Program-made: the position numbers and the translations under genes
Assembly (NCBI GenBank): GCA_024138025.1
Contig: JAMXBD010001597.1
Span: 62,001 to 126,000 of the forward strand
Direction of reading: 5' to 3'
From: Combretum micranthum
Lineage: Eukaryota > Streptophyta > Magnoliopsida > Myrtales > Combretaceae
DNA: 64,000 nt
Notes under the pieces: model-generated
Seen by the model: only the letters and a program-made list of their open reading frames with translations
Told to the model about the DNA's origin: nothing
The model's database searches: none
Part shown: positions 11,371 through 23,142 of the stretch, piece after piece
Layout of the letters: every line of letters begins with the position of its first letter
How positions within the stretch are numbered: the stretch's first letter is position 1

Positions 11371-11543
11371 TTGAAAAACCAGTGAAGATCATTGATACTA
11401 AAGAGAAGATATTGAGGAGACGGGTAATCAAATATGTGAAGATACAATGGACAAACCAAATGAAGAGAGAAGCTACATGGGAGTTAGAAGAGGAGATGCG
11501 AGCCATGAACCCCGAGCTTTTCAACGAATCAAGTAATTGTTGA
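11121..11543 (+). pseudogene. Integrase C-terminus with chromodomain (140-codon open remnant)
   Basis: The longest intact piece of the element, 140 codons. Residues 21-35 are the GPY/F module of chromoviral integrase and residues about 50-60 the '[10 protein letters not shown]' block. Residues about 88-135 form a chromodomain with 'VKIQW', then '[10 protein letters not shown]' and a 'PELF' end. The chromodomain places the element in the chromovirus branch, most likely Tekay/Del, whose members use it to target heterochromatin. The 5' end is open only because of upstream frameshifts; the first Met is not a real start. The stop at 11,541 lies just before the polypurine tract. Confidence 0.85.
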
Positions 11544-11560
11544 AAATGAAATTTTCTTTT

Positions 11561-11573
11561 AGGATGGGAGAGA
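11561..11573 (+). other. Polypurine tract of element 1
   Basis: AGGATGGGAGAGA immediately precedes the TG that opens LTR2 at 11,574. It would prime plus-strand DNA synthesis. Confidence 0.8.
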
Positions 11574-13414
11574 TGTAAAATACAAATAAATGATTCATAA
11601 TTAAGGGTAGAATTATAATATAGTGATATATAAAAGGGTATTTTTATATTTGAATAGATGAATTTAGACATAAGGAAGTCACACGTGAATAATTGGACGA
11701 TTTTGGAGTAGGCAGGCATTTAAGTTGCAAGCCTTTAATCCTAAGCTATTGGCCTAAATACAATGGACGATGGCTTAAACTCCGGCCTAGAGCTTCGAAG
11801 GAAATTTTACAAAATTGTGGATTTTTAGCCTACATCAGCACATCGGCCACTAACGTACCAAAGAAAGCAACCGACCTAATGTGCAACCTTGAAGCTTATT
11901 TGTCCCTCGAAGAATTTAAGCCATCAGCTTTGTTTCCTTCTTGTCTAGCCTATATCCCTACAAGAAACAATACTATAAATACGTCTTATCTTCAGTCCTA
12001 TCTCTTATTACCTCTCTTAAACTTTTAGTAACCCTAGAAGATACTCTCCAAGGTGGATTTCTTCAAGGAATTGAGTAAGTGATCTCTCATATTCCTTTAG
12101 TTCATTTTAGAATGATTCTTTCTAAGATTTACGTTGTTGTTGATGAAGGAGGTTGATCATTCGTGGAAGTTGAAGGAAACCCTAAGTGTGGAAATTGAGG
12201 ATTTGCAATTCTACAATCAATTGAAACAAGGAAAAAATAAATCTTGAACTATAATTCATAGATATTAAGTTTTAAGGAAAAATTTAAATCATGTGTGTTG
12301 TTGTAGATGATTGGTGAATGCATAAACAATGTTGAACAGGTATTCTTGTGAATTAAGGTTTCTCTATTTCGTTGGTGTTGATTTGGAGATTGGTGATTCT
12401 ACGAATTTCACAAGAGAAAAGTGTATTGGAGAATACTAATTTGATGAATTAAGGTTTAGGGTTTATATTACTTACATTGTTATCAAGGATGTAAACTGAT
12501 TTGTGGACGGATGATTCTTTGTTCAGGTGTTTTATTGAGGGTAGGATTTCTATTCCTTAGGCTGAGATAGGTACGTCCTTACCATGTTTGATTTTTTTTA
12601 TGCTTGTAGGATTAGATGATTAAAACTGACATAATTCTATTTGGTCTAAATTAAGAGTGTTTTGTATGTGCTTAGCTGCAGTTAGTAAAGACTATGCAAA
12701 GTGTGATACTAATGCTGGTAACCTGATGATCTTTGTGTGAGGTTATCCCGAGTGGACTCGTGCATTAAGATGATTTCGGTAGTTTAGGAGTAGTGCGAGT
12801 ACAACACCCGGGTGTTGTGAGATTCTAAACACGATATATGTATTATTTTTACCTATTTTCCTATAGTGCTTGTTTTTAAGGAGTCTGAGTTGCTCCAAGT
12901 TTAGGATTAGTCACGGATGATCTTAAATTGTATTGTATGCATATGTTTTATGGATTGGCATACTAGGCGTTTTTGCTCATTCCATTCATTTTTCAGGAGC
13001 AGGAGAAGATAAGGTGATTTATGATCTTACTAAATATGACATCTTTGTAGCTCATAGGGATGGCGATAGTGAACTTGACTTTTCTGTTAAGGATCAATAG
13101 AGGTAGATTTTGGATACATAGAGTAATCTATGACGTAATTTGAAAGATTTTACTTACTTTATGATTTTAAGATTTCTTTATAGGACTTTTCTATTAAGTT
13201 ATAAATCAAGATGATGTTAGTTTTGATTTATGCCAACAAGTTAATTTAAGAGTATCATTTATATGATGAATTGTTTAACAGATACCTTTTATATGTGAGT
13301 ATTGGAGTTGTATTTTTTATATAATATGTGGATTAGTATTTCATAGTCTTGGCGTGTTCTTATAAAGAGAAGGACACGTGGTGGGTTGTAATGTCCTTAT
13401 TTTAGGGCATTATA
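11574..13414 (+). repeat. LTR2, chimeric LTR shared by elements 1 and 2
   Basis: About 1.84 kb, TGTAAAATAC... to ...GGGCATTATA. From 11,574 to about 12,935 it follows LTR1 nearly base for base, including the GCC-core motifs and TATA box. From about 12,945 onward it stops resembling LTR1 and follows LTR3 (18,655-19,145) very closely, for example in the shared 'TTCATTTTTCAGGA' and 'GATAAGGTGATTTATGATC' blocks. It is preceded by the element 1 polypurine tract and followed by a second primer-binding site, so it acts as 3' LTR of element 1 and 5' LTR of element 2. Confidence 0.85.
11974..11981 (+). promoter_or_regulatory. TATA box of LTR2
   Basis: TATAAATA at the same relative place as in LTR1, after the decayed GCC-core motif cluster (several GCCAGC cores now read GCAAGC or GGCAGGC). 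Confidence 0.65.
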
Positions 13415-13421
13415 GCTTAAA

Positions 13422-13433
13422 TGGTATCAGAGC
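13422..13433 (+). other. Primer-binding site of element 2, initiator tRNA-Met
   Basis: TGGTATCAGAGC, 7 bases beyond the last base of LTR2, identical to the site after LTR1. Its presence shows that a second internal region begins here and that LTR2 was once a 5' LTR. Confidence 0.88.
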
Positions 13434-16400
13434 AATAGGTTATGATTTATTATATTTAAGTTTTGACTCCTTAGGACGGTGAGTAATGATGAGAGGGGTA
13501 GAATACATTGGGGTTCTTGATCTTATCTTCATTAGTGTTGTTTTCATCCTATAGTTATAGAGTTTTGGTCCTTAAGTTGGATTACCTTTTTTTTTTTTTT
13601 GGTCGAGATATGTTTGTTTGTGTTAGTAAGATCATATATTGTAGTCCCATAGTGTTTAGATCCTTTTGGATGGTTATAACTTAAGATATCTAGCATCCTT
13701 ACCTAAGACAGGGATAAGAGGTCGATCTTTTATCAAGACAAATCAACAGTTCAAGGTATAAAAAGGAAGTATAGTAGATATTATTGACCGTTTGATATCA
13801 AAGATTTCAAGTGGCTTAACAATGCCTGCTTTTCAAGTGTCAAGGTTGGGCAATGACAGGTTTTGGAAAAGTCGTTCCTTAGGTATTCTTTTTCAAGTGT
13901 GGATAATATGGATATCGAGCTATAGAATGAAAAGAGCTTAGAGGGCAAGTGCTTCTTAGGATTGTGATACAGGTGCAAGTTTTCAAGCATTTGCGAAGTT
14001 TGTTGTTTTGTTATGAGAAGGTAGTTAAGAGTGTGCTTGCAGATACCTTTAGGATATGGAGCAATGTTGACTTGGATTTATAAAGAATTTTGATATAAAA
14101 AAATAGAAGTTGACATTTTACCTGCGAATATTATAGTAATGGATATGATAGGGGTAGATTGGTTGAGGAAACATAATGCTGTTTTTGGATCTAGTCGAGG
14201 AGTTTAGTTCATCAGATGGAGATCGTTTTGTGTATAAGCTTGAAGTGCAAGGAGCTTCAATGTTGCTTACACATGAGTTGTAGGAAAAGTTGGTTTTAGT
14301 AAATGGCAATTTTGACAATAGGAGATGAATTAAAAACCGATCCTACGAGGATACAAATCGTGAGAGAATATCTTGATTTATTTCCAGAAGATCTACTAAG
14401 GTTACCGCTTGAAAAAGAGATAGAGTTTGTATTGATCCGGTGTCAAATACCTTATCTAAGTCTAAAGTACCATATCATATGGCTCCGCAGAATTGGAGGA
14501 ATTAAAAGTTCAACAGGAGGAGTTGCTTAAGAAAAAGTTCTTTAGACCAATCATATCACCTTGAGGAGTTCCAGTGAGTTTGTAAAAAGAAAGATGGAAT
14601 CATGAGATCATGTATAGATTATAAAGAGTTAAACCAAGTAATGATTAAGAATAAGTATCTGTTGTAGTAGTGCAAGTATTTTCTAAGATCGATTTGAGGT
14701 CAGGATATCACTAGCTACGGGCTGACGATATTTTCAAAGACATAGTTAGGACTAGATACGGGCATTTATGAATTCTTGGTTATGCCTTTCGATCTTACAA
14801 ATGCCTCAGTTATATTTATGGATCTTATGAAAAGGGCCTTTAAAAAGTAAATAGATTCGATTGTAATAGTGTATATTGATGATGTTTTCGTGTATTCAAA
14901 GATTAAAGGAGAACATAAAGAACATTTGAGATTAGCTTTGAGAATATTACAACAAGAAAAGTGGTATGCTAAGCTCACCAAGCATAAGTTTTATTTGGAG
15001 TTAGTGTTTCTCTTAGAACATATTATGGACGGAAATGGAATTTCAGTAAATCATGAAAAGGAGAAAGTTATAAGGGAATGGTCAACTCCTACGAATGTGT
15101 CGGAAATCAGAAGTTCCTAGAAACGACAAGATATTACAAGAGATTTATAGAGGATTTCTCTAAGGTTTCTAAATCCTATAATAAGGATGACTCAAAAGGG
15201 AGTAAAGTATGTGGGGATGATAATTGTGGAAGTAGTTTCGAATAGTTAAAAGAAAAGTTAGTATTTGTACTAGTGATAGCTTTGCCAGTGAGTAGTGAAG
15301 AGTACATTATTGGTATTGATGCTTCTATACAAGATCTGGATTGTGTTTTGATGTAAGGAGGTAAAGTTATAGCATTTGCATCTAGATAGTTAAAGCCTTA
15401 TGAAAAGAATTGACTCACTCATGACTTGGAACTGGTAGTCAAAGTTCATATGTTAAAGAGTTGGAGACACAAATTACGTGATGAGAAGTGCAAAATCTTC
15501 ATGAATAACAAGAGCTTGAAGTATATTTTCAACTAGAGAGATCTGAATATGAGACAAAGGAGATGGTTGGAACTAATAAAGGATTTTGATGCGGATATAT
15601 AATGTCACCCTGGAAAAGCGAATGTTGTGGTAGAAGCTCTGAGTAGGAAGAGGAACGAGAATTTAGTGGCTTTGATCACCTCAGAGCGATATTTGTTAGA
15701 TGACATGAGAAAGATCATGTTGAAGAACAGAGAAAAAAGTATTAAGATAATCAATATAAATTAGAGAATAGTTATATCCTATGAAGATATGAAGGTGCAT
15801 GTGGAATGGCCATTGCAAGAAGGAAATATGATCTTAGTGAGTTACGAGAAATCTATGGATGGTGAAACAAGGATGACATCTATATTACTCTATGATGATG
15901 AATTTTGAGAAGATTCTTAAGGAAAATTTATATGAAGATATAAATTGTTAGATAAAAAGGCAAGACAAGTTTGGGAGACAATTGGAATAGCACAAATGGT
16001 AAATAAAAATTGTGGATTAACTATGGTTCTGACAATAGTGGGAAAAAAAATTGATTAACCAATAGCGACATAGATGTTATAATCATCTGAAATACTAAAG
16101 TAATGTAAGGTTTAATAATTAGAGTTAGAGTTGAAAAATCTTAAATTCCATGATTTGAGTTTTCTGATTGTTAATTGAAGGATTATAAGGTGACTATATC
16201 CTAACGATGTTTCAATGGAAATGATGGTAGTTAAAGGAAAAGTATAATGGTTTAATTGTGTTAATGAGTTGGATTGAGTTTTCTACAATGCAATCTACAG
16301 TTGTTTTGAAGGATGTAATGATTGATTTATGAACTAAGATATAAGTATATAATCAAAGAAGATCTTTTGTTGAGAAGTTGATTTAATAGTAATATAAGGA

Positions 16401-17200
16401 TATCAAATCCAAGTGAAGAACAATCACTTAATATTGGGCCAATAAATAGTTTTGCATGGTGAAAATCCAGAGACAAAATGCATTAGTAATCTAAATATCA
16501 AAGAATTATCGGAACATTAGGAGTAATGATGTCAAAGGAAGAGTTAGAAGTCATCCGATGATTTTAAAGGTTTACTTAAGGACATAAGTATTAATTTTAA
16601 TCTTCATGTATATATTGATGGAAAATATAAGAAAATATATTGGAGATTGAGAAAACATATTGGAAGAAGTATGGTTAGTTAATGAGTATTTTGAGATTAG
16701 ATGAATGATATGCAAATGATGTGAATTATTTTTGATATAGAACAATAAGGATAAAACCTAAGTTGAATCAATGGAAGTACAAGTAACACAGTGATATTTG
16801 GAGCTCCAGGTTAATGTAAGATTTGACTTTTAGAATTTAAATTGGGAACTATAGCTATGAGATTTTCGACTTTCTAAACATCACTCGAGGAAACTAAATT
16901 GGAGATTTAATACAATAAAGTCGATGCAAGATTTCTTGATGAATATTGTTAATAAGTTTAAGTTATAGTCAAGAGGTGTTGTGAATTAACGGAGGAAGTG
17001 AATCCAAATTGAGTGGTGAAAGTTAAGAATTAAAGAGACGTTGATGGAATTGTACTCTAGCTAGCAGATATAAGCATGAAGATGGGTTAATATGGTGTAA
17101 AGAATCAGAAACAAAAAGAAAAGGAGTGGCAGAGATCTAATGGATGTATGGATAAAAAGGAGATAGTAATTCGGATTACTTTCGACGATGAAAGTTCTTC
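13434..17200 (+). pseudogene. Internal region of gypsy element 2, heavily decayed
   Basis: About 3.8 kb, shorter than internal 1 (4.9 kb). No Gag zinc knuckle was found. Around 14,120-14,170 a protease C-terminal block ending in 'GVDWL' is readable. RT follows, with 'VYIDDVFVYSK' and the catalytic YIDD intact at 14,872-14,883 within an 83-codon open piece (14,869-15,120). RNase H remnants reach about 15,700 ('MRQRRWLELIKDFD' near 15,550). From about 15,730 to 17,200 the DNA is AT-rich and I could not recognise integrase or chromodomain, so it is either eroded beyond reading or replaced by unrelated sequence. The many stops exclude function. Confidence 0.75.
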
Positions 17201-17214
17201 TAGGAGGGGAGAAA
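17201..17214 (+). other. Polypurine tract of element 2
   Basis: TAGGAGGGGAGAAA directly before LTR3. The preceding 'CTTTCGACGATGAAAGTTC' block is recognisable, in reverse, in the short spacers of the LTR array at 54,070-54,117 and 55,123-55,157, tying that array to the element 2 lineage. Confidence 0.75.
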
Positions 17215-19145
17215 TATAATATAAAGATAAATATTTTATAATAAACGGCAAATGTGTCATTTATTATAAAATAAGAGGGTTCTATGGTCAACCCTAATAA
17301 ATAAGATATTATTTTCAACCCTCACATTGATGATGGTCAACAAATCCTTAAAGATAGTTAATCTTAAATAAATTATAAAGAAGGGCAAATTTGTCATTTG
17401 ATTTAAAATAAGAGAGTTTTATGGTCAACCCTAAAGTATATAAAAGGATTATTAAGAAGGGTCAAAGTGTCAAAGGATATTAAATAAGAAGGTTTTATGG
17501 TCAAAGTTTAAATATAATTGTATTGTGTTCACATGACAAAGACTTGATTAAGAATGGATTTTGGAAGAAAGCTGCTTAAATTGGACATGAACCTAGCATT
17601 TTTCCTAAGCTAGGGTTGCATTTTTCTAAAGCCAATTTCCTCTATAAATAGACCCTAGACCCCCCACGACGTTTTCACATCTTTTCCTCAACAAAACCTT
17701 AGGAGATCTAAGATTTATGGTGAAACCCTAAAGTGATTGGAGATCTGGGAGCTCTGATGCAAAGGCCAAAGGTAATATCATTCTTAGGGTTTTATAATTC
17801 CTACGATTTGAGGATTATAGGTTTATGATTTCAGTTTATTATCGAAATTCGGGAGAATTATGGATTAGGGTTCTTATTCCAATTTGAGATCTATAAGTTC
17901 TAGGTACGTAAGAATCCATTCGATATTGTTGTTCAAAGAAATTTATCTGCTATTGTATTTTGAATTGTTAATTGGAGACTTTACATATATGTATTGAAGG
18001 AAGTTGTAGAGAGATTAGGAGGTTTTGGAGAAAGCTGTGTTGAATGGTTTCTTTTAGCGAGATTATGAAATTAAGGAATTAGGGTTTAATTGTGTATTAT
18101 TGTTAATCAAGGATATCTAAGGGATTCGGGTTCCTTTCTTTAAAAAGTTTTGTTGGTAAATTTGAGTTGGAAGCAATACCAGGTATGACCATTCCTTGTT
18201 TGTTGTATGTACTTGAAGCTTTAGATTTGTTTGTTGTATGTGATGTAGGATCAGAATTTTAAATTGACTTAATTCTTTATGACAATAAGAATTTATATTT
18301 CCTGCTTGTGTTTGGCTTTGGTTAGTAAAGACCACGCAGAGTATAATACTAACGAGGCACCCTGATGATCTATGTGTGAGGTTATGCCTAGTGGACTTGT
18401 GCATAGAAATGATTCCGGTAGATTAGGTTTTGGCAGAGGCCGCGATGTGTGGATGATTCTCCAACACCAATACATGTATATAATTACCTATTTTCAAAAG
18501 TTGGTTAATTTTCAGGCGTCTGAGTTGCTCTAAGTGTGAAACTAGGGATTTATAGTTCTGAACTATGTTGTTTAGCTGACTTAATAAAGATAATAATCTG
18601 ATTGGTTGTATTAGAATAAGTTGCATTTGATATATATATTGCATGTGCATATGCATATGTTTTATGAATTGGCATACTGGGCATTTTTGTTCATTCCATT
18701 CATTTTTCAGGAACAGGAAAAGATAAGGTGATTTATGATCTTACTAGATATGACATCTTTGTAGCTCATGGGGATGGTGATAATGAACTTGACTTTTCTA
18801 CTAAGGATCAATAGAGGTAGAGTTTAGATACATAGAGATAAGAAGATGATTTAATAATCTATAAAGTAGTTTGAAAGATTTTATTAACTTTAGGAGTTTA
18901 AGATTTCTTTATGAGACTTTCCGGTTAAGTTATAAATCAGGATGATGTTGGCTTTGATTTATGCCAACAAGTTGATTTAAGAGTATTATTTATATGATGA
19001 ATTGTTTAACAGATACCTTTTATATGTGAGTATTGGAGTTGTATTTTTTATATAATATATGAATTAATATTTCATAGCCTTGGCGTGTTCTTATAAAGAG
19101 AAGGACATGTGGCGGGTTGTAAAGTCCTTATTTTAGGTCGTTGCA
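17215..19145 (+). repeat. LTR3, 3' LTR of gypsy element 2
   Basis: About 1.93 kb. The opening TG has become TA (TATAATATAAAG); the end is GGTCGTTGCA. The last 490 bases match LTR2, while the front (a 'GGTTCTATGGTCAACCCTAA' block) does not match LTR1 or LTR2 but does match the U3 start of the array LTRs at 54.0 and 55.1 kb. The TATA box is at 17,643-17,650. Unlike LTR1, no GCC-core motif cluster is seen upstream of it. It belongs to a sister family of LTR1. Confidence 0.82.
17643..17650 (+). promoter_or_regulatory. TATA box of LTR3
   Basis: TATAAATA followed by a C-rich stretch (GACCCTAGACCCCCCACG) about 25 bases downstream, a plausible start region. Confidence 0.6.
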
Positions 19146-21126
19146 AAAGGTGTGGATTTTCTCGTTTTCTTCATGGTCATGTTGTCGTTCACATCAAGCA
19201 TGCAATATTATGCCTTAATTGTTTGTGACAATTGTTTATTCAAAATCCTAAAATTATGAAGATTAAATTGTACATGATCTTCAACAACGGCTAAAATACC
19301 TAAAATATTGGAGATTTTTGCAATTTAAAATTTAAATGTATGAGCTTATTGTGCTTTTATTTGATATGTTTTAGTTTGCTTTCATAGTTTTTTTTTTTAA
19401 TAAATAGATTTAAATAGAATAATATCCCTAAGATTCTATAGTAAACTTCACAGTTTTTATCTCTTAACATGAAAAAACAAAAATAAAAAACATTGTTGCT
19501 ATTTGTTGCACATGAAGATTCACTATATTTTGAATTCATATCCCTTAAATTGTTGAAAAAAATCCACAAGTATTCTGGTCAACCTTCCTTATCTCGTGTT
19601 TCATAATATCTTCTTGATTAGATCTAACCTCTTCGACAAAAAAATCAAATTTGGACTAGACAGGTGTAGCTTGCCAAGTAATGAATTGCTTCGTCCAGAG
19701 CATATAAATTTCTTGAATGATTTTAATCATTATAATATGAAACCAACTTGCATGGATCAAATCAAATATATTATCTAAATATATCTAATAAGTAAAAATG
19801 AGTCCTTGGAATTCATCAGCAAACAAACTTAAGCATGATTTAGAATTGTTCCACGAAAATGATGATGGGTACAAAGATGACCTTCTACATAATCTTCTAT
19901 GCAATTTTGATAAGTTTCGGTGAGTGATGTATTTGTAGCAATTTCATTTAACGTATTATACTTTCTTTTTATAAACTTCTATAAAAGTCTTTGAATAAGA
20001 ACCTTCCACGCCTCCTTCGTAAAATCTATATTTGTTATTGGGCTGATGTCACGTTGCGTTTGATATAATGTAACTTAAATTTTAAAATAACCAATTTAAT
20101 ACAGATAATTAATGTATTTGTGTTCATCAATAGTAACTTAGCTAACAAAGTAAATACTACTTATAGAGTTGATACTACTAGTGAATAGGAAAGTCCACTA
20201 GTCATTTAGCAGGTAAAAAAACTAAAAAAATTAGATAATTAAGTAGCAGAGTTAGCATACATTAGAATCAAGGAGTTAATCTAATTGGATGAGGAATTCG
20301 AATTTAATTCTCCTTACTTAAGATATGAGGAAGATGCTGGTAGGCTACAAGACCATTGATGTTACTTTGCTTATTTATAAACTTTAGTTTGGACAATATC
20401 ATAATCTTAGGGCATTACAATAATTTTCCCTTTGATACTTATATTTTAATTATATTGATATTTGAGACAACGTTCCATTTAATACCTAATTTTGCCAATT
20501 AAATTTTTTGATGTTATTTGTATTACATATATTAACTTTATATGAAGCTATTTCTCCAATTGGCTTTCCTAAGCAATTATGGATTGTTATGGGTTTGGGA
20601 GCAATTATTTTGATAAAATATTTTAATTAGAGTATATAATATATATTTAAATAATTATGATATGTCAACTCTTTTGACTCCATCTTTTTAGATATCATTC
20701 CATTACTTATATATATCTTAAGTGAAATATCTTTATTAAAATTGTTTGAGACACATGATTGTTCACATTTGGTAAAAAATGAAATAATAATAAAAGTCAA
20801 TTGGCTTGGTAGTTTAAAACAAATAGTCAATTGAATCAACCAAGGTTATGTTACACTCCATAATTGATATAAGGGAAAGAAAAAGAAAAAAAAGAAATCC
20901 TGAGGAATCTGTTATTAAGATTTCATTTCTTCATGTTAGGCTATAGTCCAGCCTTGAAGACGAAATAATTGCAAATAAAAATGAAATCAATAATTAATCT
21001 TCAACAAGAATAACTAGAACCCTTTCGACAAATACATCTACAAGATGGTAAATAAAGTGAAAATAGAAAAACTTAGTTTGATTAATTGAAAAAACCCTTA
21101 ATCACAGCTAGACATATCACGGGTAT
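19146..21126. other. AT-rich spacer, no gene seen
   Basis: Open frames are short and have no recognisable domain. The 19,570-19,930 stretch has somewhat protein-like codon content in pieces, but stops intervene and no family could be named. Nothing else supported. Confidence 0.45.
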
Positions 21127-21671
21127 GAATCGATCTAAATCGGGACTTGACCCGCCGGGTCTAGGTCCATTTTTTAAGGACTCGTAATCACCTGGGTGAT
21201 AGTTAGGAGTTCAGACCCATGGACACACTGGTTCAACAGGTAGATCCAACAATTCAAAGCAAGTAATTTTATTTTTTTTTGTATTTCATTAAAATTTAAG
21301 AGAATGGTGAAAAAAAAAAAAAAACAAGAAACCAAATAGATTAATCATCTGATGTGCCTTTTACTTGCAATTGAATTTCTAGTGTTGGTGGAAGATTTCA
21401 AATATTTTTGCATGTAGGTACCATTATGACAAAGGCTTTGTGTGCAGATTCCCACCATTCCATGTGCATGGAAATTTAAATCATGCTGAATTTATTTTTT
21501 ATTTTTTTACTTTTTAAATGGTTTGGACCCTTGATGACCTGTCAGCTTTGCCATTTAGACCTGGCATGGTCAACGGGTCCTCTAAATAGGTTTGAACTGT
21601 CTTATCGGGGCTAGTCCAGCACAGAACTCACCATGGTTGGTTCCTGTCAAATCCCCAATTTGGACCGATCC
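21127..21671. mobile_element. Inverted-repeat element of about 545 bp, possible MITE
   Basis: The left end (21,127-21,153; GAATCGATCTAAATCGGGAC...) and the reverse complement of the right end (21,644-21,671; GGATCGGTCCAAATTGGGGA...) match over about 27 bases with several C/T-type differences. Inside lie further GGGTC/GACCC motifs (21,150-21,200 and 21,530-21,580) in opposite orientation, around an AT-rich centre with poly-A and poly-T. This layout resembles hAT-type MITEs with GC-rich subterminal repeats. No flanking target duplication was found, so the ends are approximate. Confidence 0.45.
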
Positions 21672-21754
21672 AGAAAAGATGTCTAATTAGAGTAAAGTTC
21701 CACCAAATGTGCCTCTCTTTTGTCCCATGACAAAATAAGGTCTAATTTGATGTT

Positions 21755-21982
21755 TAAGGGTTTGTTTGGATGGTCTTTTTTTTATCTGTATCTATATCTT
21801 TTTCAAAGTGATATATGTAAATATATCCGATTTACATCTATATTTGATATATTTGATCTTTTGATGAGAACTGTCAACTTTTTTTTTTTTATCTATATCT
21901 ATTTCTTGATAAATAATTTGTTAGAAAAAAATTGAAAAAATTATCTGTATTTGCCGAAAAAGGCCAAACAAACAGACTCTAA
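21755..21982. mobile_element. Tourist-like MITE with TAA target duplication
   Basis: A 222-bp element (21,758-21,979) opens with GGGTTTGTTTGG and closes with CCAAACAAACAGACTC, giving imperfect terminal inverted repeats of about 14-16 bases. It is flanked by TAA on both sides (21,755-21,757 and 21,980-21,982), the 3-bp duplication typical of PIF/Harbinger transposases. The centre is AT-rich with TATCTATATCTAT-type repeats and no coding capacity, so it is a non-autonomous Tourist-type MITE. Confidence 0.75.
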
Positions 21983-22602
21983 AGATGCTTATATATACTA
22001 GCTTATAAAGTGTTGCGACCTTTTAAGCAAAATTCAAGCGTTGAAACAAGTGTATAGCTGGCCAAAAGAAGAAACAAGGGTCTTAAACTCTTCTGAGTGA
22101 GCTTCATCCAACCAGATACCCTCGTGCCAGCCTTGATCTGTTTTTGATAGCATTTATTCAAAACTAGAAAATAGGTCTTATTGTTAAACGATTTTTTGGT
22201 ACTGTCTTGTTTCTTCTGTGGACGGAATCTTATGCAGCAAAATAATTGGGCTTACTTCATATCGTTTTTCTCCTTACACGCAATTCATGGATATTTGTCT
22301 TTTCTCCTTTTTATCTAGAAAATTCAGCTAAAAACCCTTTCACGTTTTCAATTTCAGATGAGATGAAGTGACTTCAATACATTGGATTTGGCCATTTCAA
22401 ATAATAGATGCAATCTGTCAAGCAGAATTAGATAAGGTAAATGTCATGTAGACAATTTTTTAGTTTCTGCAGTTTTGGAAATTTATCGTGATCTTCCTGC
22501 ATTAAAGGTAACCTATCTCCTCAAGTTCCACTTGACTAAGAAAAGTAGAAATGCTTTTTTGCATGGTGGTCGGCCAAACATGGGACCAAAAAGATAAAAG
22601 TG
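21983..22602. other. Spacer, no gene seen
   Basis: Non-repetitive within the window, moderately AT-rich, with no long open frame or recognisable element. Confidence 0.4.
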
Positions 22603-23142
22603 ATAAATACCATGGTAGTCAAAACCGGCCCGGACCGGCCGGTTCGACCCGGTTCGACCGGAACCGGTACCAATGCCGGGCCGGGTCTCGCCTAAAATTC
22701 GTTTTTGCAACGAACCGGCGAGACCCGGGTTGAACCGGTCGACCCGGGCGGTCGAACCGGTTGAACCGGTCGACCCGGGCCGGTTGAACCGGTCGACTCG
22801 GTCGACCCGGACCGGTTGACCCGGATCCAAAAAATAAAAAATAAAAAAATAAAATAAAAAATTATAAATTTAAATATTTATTCATACTTTATTATAAATT
22901 TATAAAATATAATCATTAAATCATATTTATTTAATAATTAATTGATGAATTTTATCCAAATATAGATTTAATTGAGTGATTACACACATATTGATCTTTT
23001 ATAATTAAATTATCCCTTATATTTTTATTTTTTCGTGACCCCGGTTCGATCCCCGGTTGAACCCGGTCCGACCCCTCGACCCCTAACCCCCTAGCCTGCC
23101 CGGGTCAAACCCCGGTCCGGTTCTGACAACATTGATAAATAC
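22603..23142. mobile_element. hAT-type MITE 1 with 8-bp target duplication
   Basis: The element runs 22,611-23,134 (524 bp), flanked by the 8-bp duplication ATAAATAC at 22,603-22,610 and 23,135-23,142. Terminal inverted repeats are CATGGTAGTCAAAACCGG against CAATGTTGTCAGAACCGG. An extremely GC-rich left subterminal zone of about 200 bases, built of CCGGTTCGACC-type units, and a shorter right one enclose an AT-rich core. The unit GGTTGAACCGGTCGAC occurs three times (22,728, 22,759, 22,782). The length of the target duplication and the CA-start are hAT features. No transposase is encoded; the minus-strand open frame across the left end is a by-product of the repeats. Confidence 0.88.

Noticed and set aside
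11360..11719. 119-codon minus-strand open frame
   Set aside because: Shadow of the integrase/chromodomain remnant on the plus strand; no domain on the minus strand.
11693..12028. 111-codon plus-strand open frame
   Set aside because: Lies wholly in the U3/R part of LTR2; the equivalent LTR1 frame is broken, and there is no recognisable domain.
19570..19930. Possible decayed host gene or transposase
   Set aside because: Fragments look weakly protein-like but no motif or family could be named and stops are frequent.
22513..22830. 105-codon minus-strand open frame rich in Asp-Arg-Val-Gly repeats
   Set aside because: It coincides with the GC-rich subterminal array of the hAT MITE; the amino-acid repeats simply mirror the DNA repeats.
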